This document shows, in pieces, positions 7,264 to 12,955 of a stretch of DNA of 12,955 bases. Position 1 is the first letter of the stretch, and every line of letters begins with the position of its first letter. The DNA lies in the NCBI GenBank assembly GCA_003486705.1, contig DNGE01000090.1:1128-14082 (forward strand), read 5' to 3'. The DNA comes from Bacillota bacterium (lineage in GTDB: Bacteria; Bacillota_I; Bacilli_A; MOL361; Turicibacteraceae). A program made the translations under genes and the position numbers. The notes below the pieces were generated by a model. That model worked only from the letters and a program-made list of their open reading frames with translations, was not told where the DNA came from and searched no databases.

Positions 7264-7292
7264 ACTCTATGACCCCCTTACTTTAAAAATGA
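7264..7292 (-). promoter_or_regulatory. Sigma-E-type promoter of spoIIIAC-AH
   Basis: On the minus strand TCATTTT (7292-7286), a 14-nt spacer and CATAGAGT (7271-7264). This is close to the sigma-E consensus, approximately KMATATT, 13-15 nt, CATACAnT: six of seven and six of eight positions. The start would fall near 7257, leaving about 33 nt to the GTG of spoIIIAC. Position and match agree with mother-cell expression. Confidence 0.65.
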
Positions 7293-7497
7293 CACAAAAG
7301 TTTTAGATATTTAAACAGAGATTCACTTGACTGTTTTATATGCCATATGATGCTAAATTCCTTCCTTACACCATCTAAATTATTCTAAAAATTGACAGCT
7401 TCTTGCTGACTGACCCAATTAATACAAAAACATAACGTGCGAATGTCCCTATTTAAAACCATTTGTCACACTTAGTCCAAATATCTCATTTACGCAC
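7293..7497. other. Non-coding gap where spoIIIAA-spoIIIAB would be expected
   Basis: About 205 nt between the efp terminator and the spoIIIAC promoter. All frames are broken by frequent stops and I recognise no SpoIIIAA or SpoIIIAB fragment (no P-loop ATPase motif). A small hairpin CAGC-TTCTT-GCTG (7396-7408) precedes a short T-run on the minus strand and may be a weak second terminator for efp read-through. Confidence 0.55.
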
Positions 7498-7535
7498 AAA
7501 AAAAGTCTCAACCAATCACTTGGTTGAGACTTTTT
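7498..7535. terminator. Terminator of efp
   Basis: A 12-bp perfect stem, AGTCTCAACCAA (7504-7515) with TTGGTTGAGACT (7520-7531), loop TCAC. The A-run at 7498-7504 gives a U-tract on the minus strand, just after the efp stop. It should insulate the spoIIIA operon from efp transcription. Confidence 0.93.
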
Positions 7536-7542
7536 ACTTTTA

Positions 7543-8100
7543 TTATCCGCGTTGAACGTAACGTCCATCGTTTGTATTGATAATTAATTTATCTCCAACT
7601 TCAACGAATAATGGAACTTGTAATGAGTATCCAGTTGAAACTGTCGCTGATTTTGTTGCATTTGAAGCTGTGTTTCCTTTAACACCTGGTTCACACTCAA
7701 CAACTTCTAACGTTACTTTTTCAGGTACTTCAACACCTAAAATTTCACCTTCGTATTGCATGATTTTAACTTCCATTCCATCAACTAAGTAGTTTACTGT
7801 ATCACCTAATTGCTTAACTGGAATTTCTAATTGCTCATACGTATCGTTGTTCATGAATACATATTCATCACCCATTGAGTATAAGAATTGCATTGAGTTT
7901 TTCTCAATATGAGCTTTCTTAACTTTTTCACCCGCATTGAATGTATTATCAATAACAGCTCCTGTACGTAAGTTACGTAATTTAGAACGTACGAACGCTT
8001 GACCTTTACCTGGTTTTACGTGTTGGAATTCAATAACTTGAAAGATATTTCCTTCATAGTCAATAGTAGAACCCGTTTTGAAATCATTTGTAGAAATCAT
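7543..8100 (-). CDS. efp: Elongation factor P
   Basis: Binds the ribosome between the P and E sites and rescues stalling at consecutive prolines. The 185-aa protein has the usual three beta-barrel domains: a KOW-like N-terminal domain (1-62), an OB domain (about 65-128) and a C-terminal domain to the end (GRYVQRG is a typical terminus). HVKPGKGQAFVR carries Lys32 at the tip, the residue modified in many bacteria (5-aminopentanol in Bacillus). No modification gene is in view. The start is ATG 8100 with AAGGAGGATT upstream. Single-gene unit with its own promoter and terminator, in the conserved place before the spoIIIA operon. Confidence 0.97.
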   Translation of the reverse strand: MISTNDFKTGSTIDYEGNIFQVIEFQHVKPGKGQAFVRSKLRNLRTGAVIDNTFNAGEKVKKAHIEKNSMQFLYSMGDEYVFMNNDTYEQLEIPVKQLGDTVNYLVDGMEVKIMQYEGEILGVEVPEKVTLEVVECEPGVKGNTASNATKSATVSTGYSLQVPLFVEVGDKLIINTNDGRYVQRG

Positions 8101-8164
8101 AAAAATCCTCCTTGAATACTATACAAACTACCCACTAGTAGTATGAATATCTTTATCGTATTTA

Positions 8165-8193
8165 ATTATAACGATTTATTGGAAAATTGTCTA
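8165..8193 (-). promoter_or_regulatory. Sigma-A promoter of efp
   Basis: Minus strand: TAGACA (8193-8188), a 17-nt spacer, TATAAT (8170-8165). This is a near-consensus vegetative promoter. The leader of roughly 58 nt contains a small hairpin around ACTAC/GTAGT. Confidence 0.88.
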
Positions 8194-8429
8194 TCCTATC
8201 GCTATAAAATTATGTAGACTTATTCGTATTTTATCAGTCTAATTCCCCTTTTTTTATTTAAACTTCTCTATTTTTTATTTGTATTCCAATAAAAGTGTTT
8301 TCTTTTTTAATAAATAGACACTCGCTTACATTTAAGCACGATCACAACTTTTTATTAGTTTCTCACAATCTTACAATAATAATTCTTTATTTTTAGCTTA
8401 AAATTATGTAAAATTATTATACGAAGACT
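8194..8429. other. AT-rich intergenic region between efp and yqhL
   Basis: No coding frame on either strand. The yqhL promoter must lie at its right end, but the candidates (TAAAAT 8409-8414 or TATTAT 8415-8420) lack a convincing -35. A small hairpin GCTTA-CATT-TAAGC (8324-8337) is the only structure seen. Confidence 0.45.
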
Positions 8430-8443
8430 AGGAGGAAGATATT

Positions 8444-8833
8444 ATGGATTGGACAATAATGATTATCGCCATTTTAATTGGGTTAAGTGTCGGGTTATGG
8501 ATCGTCATGCGACGCGAAGCAAAAAAATGCGTGGTTAGCTTATCTGAACAAGAGTTCATTGAAAACATGCGTAAAGGTCAATTAGTTGATATTCGCTCAA
8601 AAGAAGCGTTTGAAGCTGGACATATTAACGGTGCTCGTCATATTCCATTTGCCGTGTTAACACGCCAACCAGGAAAATTACGTAGTGATTTACCTATTTA
8701 CTTATACGATGACAAAGGAAAACAAACACGTCGTGCTGCCTTAATGTTGTCTGGTAAAGGATACAATAACTTATTCCAATTAGAGGGTGGACTTGAAAAC
8801 TGGACTGGCCCTTTAAAAGCTAGTAAAAAATAA
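8444..8833 (+). CDS. yqhL: Membrane-anchored rhodanese-fold protein lacking the catalytic Cys (YqhL-like)
   Basis: The 129-aa protein has an N-terminal transmembrane helix (3-22), a basic stop (RREAKK) and a cytosolic rhodanese-homology domain (about 32-124). LVDIRSKEAFEAGHINGARHIPF is the typical first half and LEGGLENWTG the typical end. The active-site loop is altered: after PIYLY the expected Cys-x-x-Gly-x-Arg-Ser reads DDKGKQT, so Cys89 is Asp, the anion-binding Arg94 is Gln and Ser95 is Thr. The only cysteine is Cys29, next to the membrane. Sulphur transfer is therefore unlikely, and a binding or scaffolding role is inferred. The size and topology match Bacillus YqhL. AGGAGGAAG (8430-8437) supports the start. 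Divergent from efp, monocistronic. Confidence 0.87.
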   Translation: MDWTIMIIAILIGLSVGLWIVMRREAKKCVVSLSEQEFIENMRKGQLVDIRSKEAFEAGHINGARHIPFAVLTRQPGKLRSDLPIYLYDDKGKQTRRAALMLSGKGYNNLFQLEGGLENWTGPLKASKK

Positions 8834-8868
8834 AATAAAAACCCGAGCCATCGGGTTTTTATTTTATT
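8829..8868. terminator. Terminator of yqhL
   Basis: An 18-bp perfect stem (8829-8846 with 8851-8868), loop GCCA, core AAAAACCCGA / TCGGGTTTTT. The stem begins within the last codons of yqhL. It has T-rich arms on both strands and may stop transcription from either side. Confidence 0.93.
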
Positions 8869-8890
8869 ATCAACCTGATATTGAATAATA

Positions 8891-8917
8891 AAAAAAACAC
8901 ACATAAATGTGTGTTTT
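8891..8917 (-). terminator. Terminator of the rpsU-yqeY operon
   Basis: ACACACAT (8897-8904) / ATGTGTGT (8907-8914), with the A-run 8891-8897 giving a U-tract on the minus strand. The stem overlaps the yqeY stop codon. Confidence 0.85.
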
Positions 8918-9368
8918 AATTTTGGTTTAAATATGATTTAACCAATTCACTAACTAAGGTTCCATCAGCTTTACCTTTTACTTTAGGCATAAGCGCCCCC
9001 ATTAGTTTACCCATATGAGCTGGTGATTCTGCGTTAATCATGTTAGCTGTTTCTTTTATAATTTGTTTAAGCTCATCCTCGCTTAATTGCGCTGGTAAAT
9101 ATGTGGAAAGAATTTCTAATTCAGCTGTAAGTTTATCAGCTAAGTCATCACGCCCCGCCTCTTTAAATTCAATATAAGAGTCACGACGTTGTTTAACTTC
9201 ACGAGAAAGAACTGTTAGGACTTCATCATCATTTAATTCTTGTGATCCTGATTTAAGTGCTTCATTTTGCAAAGAAGCTTTTAACATTCGAATCACAGAC
9301 AAGCGATCTTTTTGTTTCGCTTTCATCGCTTCCTTCATATCTGTATTTAATTGTTGGAGTAATGTCAC
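8916..9368 (-). CDS. yqeY: GatB/YqeY domain-containing protein
   Basis: The 150-aa protein corresponds to the tRNA-interacting tail domain of the GatB subunit of Asp/Glu-tRNA amidotransferase, as a stand-alone protein; its physiological role is not established. It has a helical N-terminus (KEAMKAKQKDRLSVIRMLKA), then REVKQRRDS and YLPAQLSEDEL. The Gly/Lys-rich C-terminal motif HMGKLMGALMPKVKGKADG follows. I chose GTG 9368, which has AGGTGAT 4 nt upstream and matches the family opening (M-x-LLxxLNxDMK); the frame is also open to GTG 9377. It follows rpsU by 15 nt, a pairing conserved in Firmicutes. Confidence 0.93.
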   Translation of the reverse strand: MTLLQQLNTDMKEAMKAKQKDRLSVIRMLKASLQNEALKSGSQELNDDEVLTVLSREVKQRRDSYIEFKEAGRDDLADKLTAELEILSTYLPAQLSEDELKQIIKETANMINAESPAHMGKLMGALMPKVKGKADGTLVSELVKSYLNQN

Positions 9369-9383
9369 TGAGATCACCTATTA

Positions 9384-9572
9384 TTAGAATTTGCTACGTT
9401 TGTTTGCAGTCTTACGAGCTGCTTCAGACTTTTGTTTACGTTTGATACTCGGTTTAACGTAATATTCACGTTTACGAGCTTCAGTAAGGGTACCTACTTT
9501 AGATACTTCTCTCTTAAAACGACGTAATGCGTCGTCTAATGATTCATTTTTTCTAACTACAGTTTTAGCCAC
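9384..9572 (-). CDS. rpsU: 30S ribosomal protein S21
   Basis: Small, very basic protein of the 30S platform near the anti-Shine-Dalgarno end of 16S rRNA. The 62-aa product has the S21 signature: VVRKNESLDDALRRFKREV, then REYYVKPSIKRK and a Lys/Arg-rich tail. The frame is open far upstream (to 9662), but the start is GTG 9572. It gives the usual MAKTxVRKNE opening and lies 8 nt after GGAGG. GTG 9575 is adjacent in frame and would add one residue. First gene of the rpsU-yqeY operon, divergent from the FemABX-family gene. Confidence 0.95.
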   Translation of the reverse strand: MAKTVVRKNESLDDALRRFKREVSKVGTLTEARKREYYVKPSIKRKQKSEAARKTANKRSKF

Positions 9573-9611
9573 CACTAACCCTCCTTCCGCTTCGCTACGA
9601 TTAACATAGTT

Positions 9612-9640
9612 ATTATACAATATTCGAGACCAATTGTAAA
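9612..9640 (-). promoter_or_regulatory. Sigma-A promoter of rpsU-yqeY
   Basis: Minus strand: TTTACA (9640-9635), a 17-nt spacer, TATAAT (9617-9612). Near-consensus, consistent with a ribosomal protein gene. Confidence 0.87.
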
Positions 9641-9673
9641 TAACACAAAATAAATTCCTCAAAAATGATTTTA

Positions 9674-9682
9674 TGATATAAT
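9674..9682 (+). promoter_or_regulatory. Extended -10 promoter of the FemABX-family gene
   Basis: TGA-TATAAT (9674-9682) is a perfect extended -10. No good -35 lies 16-18 nt upstream, which extended -10 promoters tolerate. The start codon is 50 nt downstream. Confidence 0.6.
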
Positions 9683-9732
9683 GATTGAGGATACTAAAGA
9701 TATCAATTATTTACAATTAGAGGTGGAGATTT

Positions 9733-11049
9733 ATGAAATTTGTTTCAAACATTCCGTCGACTCAATTTGATGCATTTGTGGCGACTCATAATAAAAATCA
9801 TTTTCTACAAAGCTCGCATTGGGGTGAATTCAAGGCGTGCTCATCTGAATGGACTTATGACTTAGTCGGTTTAGTTGATGACGATCAGAACTTAATCGCA
9901 GCAGCCTTAGTATTATTCCGCATGCTGCCGATTATTAAACGTCCTTTTATTTATATCCCACGTGGATTTGTCATCGATTTTAACGATAAAGCCTTATTAA
10001 ATACTTTTACAAAAGAAATGGCACACTATGCAAAATCTAAAAAAGCCATTTTCTTTAAAATTGATCCTGATATTAAATATGTCGATCGTGATGTTGAAGG
10101 AAATATTTTAACTGACGCAACGCCAAACCAAGAACTTATTCAATCATTAAAGCAAACTGGATTTAGACATCTAGGTTTTACACAAGATTTTGATTCATCA
10201 ATACAACCTAGATTTACATTCCGCTTAAATCTAACACAAACAGAAAAAGAACTTTTAGCTAATTGTCATTCTAAGACACGCTACAATATCAAAATTGCAC
10301 AGAAAAAAGGAATTGAGATTGTAGAAGGAACGCGTGAAGACATCAAGACGTTTGAAGAAATTATGCGCGTGACAGGACTTCGAGATGGCTTCTTAACACG
10401 TCCACTTTCATATTTCGAGCAAATGTACGATACGCTATCACCTCAAAACATGTGCAAACTGTATTTAGCTAAATTAAATACAAAAGCAGCGTTAGAAAAC
10501 TTAAAAGAAGAATTAACTGTGACGCAATCGCTTATTGCTCAGTATGAGTCACAATTAAATGAATCGGATTTAAATGATAAAAAACGCACGAAACTTGCAA
10601 ACAAACTTGAACCAGAAAAAAATAAAGCAAACAATTTAACACAGCAGTTAGTTGAAGTGGAGCGCTTATTTGAAAGTCATCCCGATGGGATCACCATGTC
10701 AGGGATTATGGCGACTTACTTTGGTAACAAAGCTTGGTATTTATACGGAGCGAGTGACAATGTTTATCGTGAATTCATGCCTAACTACTTAATTCAATGG
10801 CACGCGTTAACTGAAGCAAAAGCGGCCGGTTACGAGGTTTATGACTTCTTTGGTGTCAGTGGTAACACAGATGAATCTGATCCACTACATGGCCTTTATC
10901 GCTTTAAAAAAGGGTTTGGGGGCGAATTCACTGAATTTATTGGGGAGTTCGATTACGTTGTAAGTCCTTTAGGTTACTTTATCTGGACCAAACTCCTGCC
11001 TCAATTTAAAAAATTCAAAAAGATTTTACGCAAACGTAAAACAAAATAA
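9733..11049 (+). CDS. FemABX-family aminoacyl-tRNA-dependent peptidoglycan branching transferase
   Basis: Enzymes of this family transfer amino acids from aminoacyl-tRNA to the side chain of residue 3 of the lipid II peptide, building interpeptide bridges. The 438-aa protein has two GNAT-like subdomains: FLQSSHWGEFK (24-34) and IYIPRGFVID begin the first; SKTRYNIKIAQKKGI (180-194) and YDFFGVSGN (370-378) belong to the second. GLYRFKKGFGGEFTEFIGEFD (387-407) is the strongly conserved terminal block. A charged helical arm of about 65 residues (about 250-315) resembles the coiled coil of Staphylococcus FemA. The tail is Lys/Arg-rich. AGGTGGAG (9721-9728) supports the start. It is convergent with murE. 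The amino acid added, and whether it is the first bridge enzyme, cannot be read from sequence. Confidence 0.92.
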   Translation: MKFVSNIPSTQFDAFVATHNKNHFLQSSHWGEFKACSSEWTYDLVGLVDDDQNLIAAALVLFRMLPIIKRPFIYIPRGFVIDFNDKALLNTFTKEMAHYAKSKKAIFFKIDPDIKYVDRDVEGNILTDATPNQELIQSLKQTGFRHLGFTQDFDSSIQPRFTFRLNLTQTEKELLANCHSKTRYNIKIAQKKGIEIVEGTREDIKTFEEIMRVTGLRDGFLTRPLSYFEQMYDTLSPQNMCKLYLAKLNTKAALENLKEELTVTQSLIAQYESQLNESDLNDKKRTKLANKLEPEKNKANNLTQQLVEVERLFESHPDGITMSGIMATYFGNKAWYLYGASDNVYREFMPNYLIQWHALTEAKAAGYEVYDFFGVSGNTDESDPLHGLYRFKKGFGGEFTEFIGEFDYVVSPLGYFIWTKLLPQFKKFKKILRKRKTK

Positions 11050-11053
11050 AACA

Positions 11054-11080
11054 AAAGCACCTCGTTTACAGAGGTGCTTT
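11054..11080. terminator. Hairpin terminator between femX-like gene and murE (first of two)
   Basis: AAAGCACCTC (11054-11063), 7-nt loop, GAGGTGCTTT (11071-11080). The downstream T-run is short on the plus strand but longer on the minus strand (complement of the A-rich 11041-11056), so it may also act as a backup stop for murE transcripts. Confidence 0.8.
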
Positions 11081-11099
11081 ACAATTAACTCCATTTAAC

Positions 11100-11135
11100 A
11101 AAAAGTCATCATACAAATTTGTATGATGACTTTTT
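11100..11135. terminator. Perfect 36-bp palindromic terminator at the murE 3' end (second of two)
   Basis: An 18-bp stem without mismatches (11100-11117 with 11118-11135), core GTCATCATACAAA, so the loop must open at the central AATT. Arms end in A5 and T5-6, giving a U-tract in both directions. It lies directly after the murE stop. Confidence 0.9.
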
Positions 11136-11136
11136 T

Positions 11137-12573
11137 CTATTTTGCCGCTAAACGTTGACGTAATAATTCTTTCGCCACTTCACGGTCATCTAATTCAATA
11201 TTTCCACTTTTCCAATATTGTAACTTTTCATGTCCGCGACCTGCGATTAAAATAATATCATCTTTTTGAGCCTTTTCAATGGCTTCTTGAATCGCTGCAC
11301 GTCGGTCAACAATAACACGATAATTATTTTGTTGAATACCTGCAACCATTTCATCTAAAATGTCTTCAGGTTGTTCTGAATGAGGGTCATCCGTTGTAAA
11401 AATAACATCGTCTGCATAATCAACCGATAACTTTGCAATGACAGGACGTTTTGTACGGTCGCGATCACCCGGACACCCAATGACAACCTTTACTTCTGTT
11501 TGTTTAATATCATTAACAAACTCAAGTACCTTTTCAACTCCATCAGGTGTATGCGCATAATCCACGATCACAGTAAAATCTTGACCTAAATTAATTAATT
11601 CCATACGACCATCAACTGGCGCTAGCTGCGCTAATTGAGTTAAAATAGCTTCCATTGAAAGTCCAGCCGAATAAGCCGATCCGATTGCCCCTAATACATT
11701 ATAAACATTAAACGTACCAAGTAATGGTGTATTCACCTCATAAACATGTTGGTTAAATCTTAAGTTAAACGTCGTTCCTTGCGCAGTCATTTTAACATCC
11801 GATGCATAAAAATCAGCCTTCGATTGAAGTCCAAATGTATAAACATTTTTCCCTTTTAAGCGATCGACTAATTTCTCACCATATGGGTCATCAATATTAA
11901 TAATCCCATACCCATCTGGACGCAGCATCTTAAACAATTTAAATTTCGCTTCAAAATAATCGTCCATTGTCGGGTGAAAATCAAGATGTTCAGGTGTTAA
12001 ATTCGTAAACAACGCCACTTTAAATTCACAGTAATCAACACGATGTAATTCTAACGCATGTGATGACACTTCAATCGCAACGTTTTTCACCTGCTTTTCA
12101 ACCATTTGTGCAAATAACTTTTGCAAATGAAGTGCATCCGGCGTTGTATTTTTTGGTTCTAAAAATACATCAGCAAATCGAATCCCATTCGTTCCAATAT
12201 AACCGACTTCCCCCTCAAACCCTCTTAATAAATGTTCAAGGATATAAGCTGTCGTCGTTTTACCATTCGTCCCTGTTAAACCAAATAATTGTAAAGCTTT
12301 TGTTGGTTGACCAAAAATCATATGCGCAAGTCTAGGCAGTTCAACACTCGTATCTTCAACCACAATTTGTGGAATTGTGACCCCCTCCACAATATGCTCA
12401 CACACAATAGCGCAAGCCCCTGCATCTTGTGCAGCCTTAGCAAAGCGGTGTCCATCTACAGTATAACCTTTAATACAAACGAATAAATCGCCTGTCTTAA
12501 CTTGACGATTATCTGTCGCTAATCCCGCTACCTCAAAATTATAATCAACCTGATATAATGTATTGATATTCAT
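11137..12573 (-). CDS. murE: UDP-MurNAc-tripeptide synthetase MurE, non-DAP specificity motif
   Basis: Cytoplasmic Mur ligase that adds the third stem-peptide residue to UDP-MurNAc-L-Ala-D-Glu using ATP. All three Mur domains are present. Numbers count from the alternative Met at 12582: P-loop GLTGTNGKTTT (101-111), EVSSHALELH (171-180), YFEAKFKLF with the carbamylated-Lys position (209-217), GRMELI, DYAHTPDG (341-348), GDRDRTKRP (372-380) and GRGHE (448-452). The specificity position reads DDPH (398-401), not the DNPR of diaminopimelate-adding enzymes, so L-Lys or another basic residue is inferred. I chose ATG 12573, 9 nt after AGAGG; ATG 12582 abuts that site. The protein is 478 aa, normal for the family. 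It follows mtaB by 16 nt. Confidence 0.93.
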   Translation of the reverse strand: MNINTLYQVDYNFEVAGLATDNRQVKTGDLFVCIKGYTVDGHRFAKAAQDAGACAIVCEHIVEGVTIPQIVVEDTSVELPRLAHMIFGQPTKALQLFGLTGTNGKTTTAYILEHLLRGFEGEVGYIGTNGIRFADVFLEPKNTTPDALHLQKLFAQMVEKQVKNVAIEVSSHALELHRVDYCEFKVALFTNLTPEHLDFHPTMDDYFEAKFKLFKMLRPDGYGIINIDDPYGEKLVDRLKGKNVYTFGLQSKADFYASDVKMTAQGTTFNLRFNQHVYEVNTPLLGTFNVYNVLGAIGSAYSAGLSMEAILTQLAQLAPVDGRMELINLGQDFTVIVDYAHTPDGVEKVLEFVNDIKQTEVKVVIGCPGDRDRTKRPVIAKLSVDYADDVIFTTDDPHSEQPEDILDEMVAGIQQNNYRVIVDRRAAIQEAIEKAQKDDIILIAGRGHEKLQYWKSGNIELDDREVAKELLRQRLAAK

Positions 12574-12589
12574 CCTATTCATCCTCTAT

Positions 12590-12955
12590 CTATTTTGTTT
12601 CAACAATTTCACCTTCACTAATTGGGTAATTTGCTTTTACGATTTTAACCGGTACCACTTCGCCCACTAACTCAGGTGTTGCTTTAAATTCTACTTTAAC
12701 ATAATTCCCAGCACGTCCAATATAATATCCTTCTTTTGTCGGAGACTTTTCTTCAGGGATAACATCTAATACTTTTCCTTCACAGCTGCTAACATATTCT
12801 TTCGCTAACTGTTCACCAAGTGCTAACACTTGATTCACGCGCATTGTCTTAATCATTTCAGGAACTTGCCCTTCCATTTTAGCTGCCGGTGTTCCGTTAC
12901 GCATTGAATATGGGAACACATGTAATTCGAAGAATCCAATACGTTTTAATGTTTC
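12590..12955 (-). CDS. mtaB: tRNA threonylcarbamoyladenosine methylthiotransferase MtaB, C-terminal part
   Basis: Radical-SAM enzyme that adds a methylthio group to t6A37 of ANN-decoding tRNAs. Only the last 121 codons lie in the window; the Fe-S cluster domains are beyond the right edge. Visible are the end of the radical-SAM barrel (FELHVFPYSMRNGTPAAKM), a linker helix (MIKTMRVNQVLALGEQLAKE) and a TRAM-type RNA-binding domain ending GEIVETK. HVFPYS-x-R-xGT is characteristic of MtaB/YqeV and MiaB relatives. MtaB is favoured over MiaB or RimO by this motif and by synteny: in Bacillus yqeV neighbours rpsU-yqeY. murE is read from the same strand 16 nt downstream, so the two are probably cotranscribed. 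Confidence 0.85.
   Translation of the reverse strand, partial: ETLKRIGFFELHVFPYSMRNGTPAAKMEGQVPEMIKTMRVNQVLALGEQLAKEYVSSCEGKVLDVIPEEKSPTKEGYYIGRAGNYVKVEFKATPELVGEVVPVKIVKANYPISEGEIVETK

Noticed and set aside
7323..7346. Minus-strand seven-codon reading frame (ATG...TGA) upstream of spoIIIAC, possible leader peptide
   Set aside because: It lies upstream of the predicted sigma-E promoter and has no well-spaced ribosome binding site, so it would not be in the spoIIIAC transcript.
7392..7397. Perfect TTGACA on the plus strand
   Set aside because: No -10 element lies 16-18 nt downstream, and there is no plus-strand gene to transcribe before the convergent efp terminator region.
9573..9662. N-terminal extension of the rpsU reading frame
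   Set aside because: The extra 30 residues lack conservation, cross the rpsU promoter and lie upstream of the GGAGG site; S21 normally begins MAKTxVRKNE.
1..12955. CRISPR arrays, insertion sequences, tRNA or rRNA genes, phage or toxin-antitoxin modules
   Set aside because: Looked for in both strands and none was found. Gene order and promoters look like ordinary chromosomal core genes.

Overview
The window is AT-rich (roughly mid-30s % GC by eye) and comes from a low-GC, endospore-forming member of the Bacillota. Three things point there: a SpoIIIA sporulation operon behind efp, an rpsU-yqeY-mtaB cluster arranged much as in Bacillus, and strong GGAGG ribosome binding sites with intrinsic terminators. 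A Turicibacter/Erysipelotrichia-like organism would fit, but the sequence alone does not fix the genus. I see no phage, IS, CRISPR, tRNA or rRNA.

Left part (1-4043). A partial aminoacyl-histidine dipeptidase gene (pepD, minus strand) runs off the left edge. Divergent from it is an NAD-salvage operon, pncA-pncB (nicotinamidase, then nicotinate phosphoribosyltransferase), with its own promoter and a small palindrome in its leader. Next is rpsT (ribosomal protein S20) with an extended -10 promoter and a bidirectional terminator shared with the sporulation operon.

Centre (4058-8193). On the minus strand, efp (elongation factor P) has its own sigma-A promoter and terminator. It is followed by spoIIIAC-AD-AE-AF-AG-AH, the membrane and ring components of the forespore feeding channel. 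The two genes that normally open this operon, spoIIIAA (ATPase) and spoIIIAB, are absent. A good sigma-E-type promoter lies directly in front of spoIIIAC, so the shortened operon looks like an intact transcription unit. spoIIIAD appears to start at an AUC codon, SpoIIIAE has no signal peptide, and SpoIIIAG is very short.

Right part (8444-12955). A membrane-anchored rhodanese-fold protein (YqhL type) lacks the catalytic cysteine. Then come yqeY and rpsU (minus strand), a FemABX-type peptidoglycan branching transferase (plus strand), and murE followed by the end of mtaB (minus strand, reading mtaB to murE). In Bacillus, mtaB lies next to rpsU-yqeY. Here two peptidoglycan genes, murE and the femX-like gene, sit between them. 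MurE has DDPH where diaminopimelate-adding enzymes have DNPR, and a branching enzyme is adjacent. Together these suggest a cross-bridged wall built on L-lysine or another non-DAP residue.
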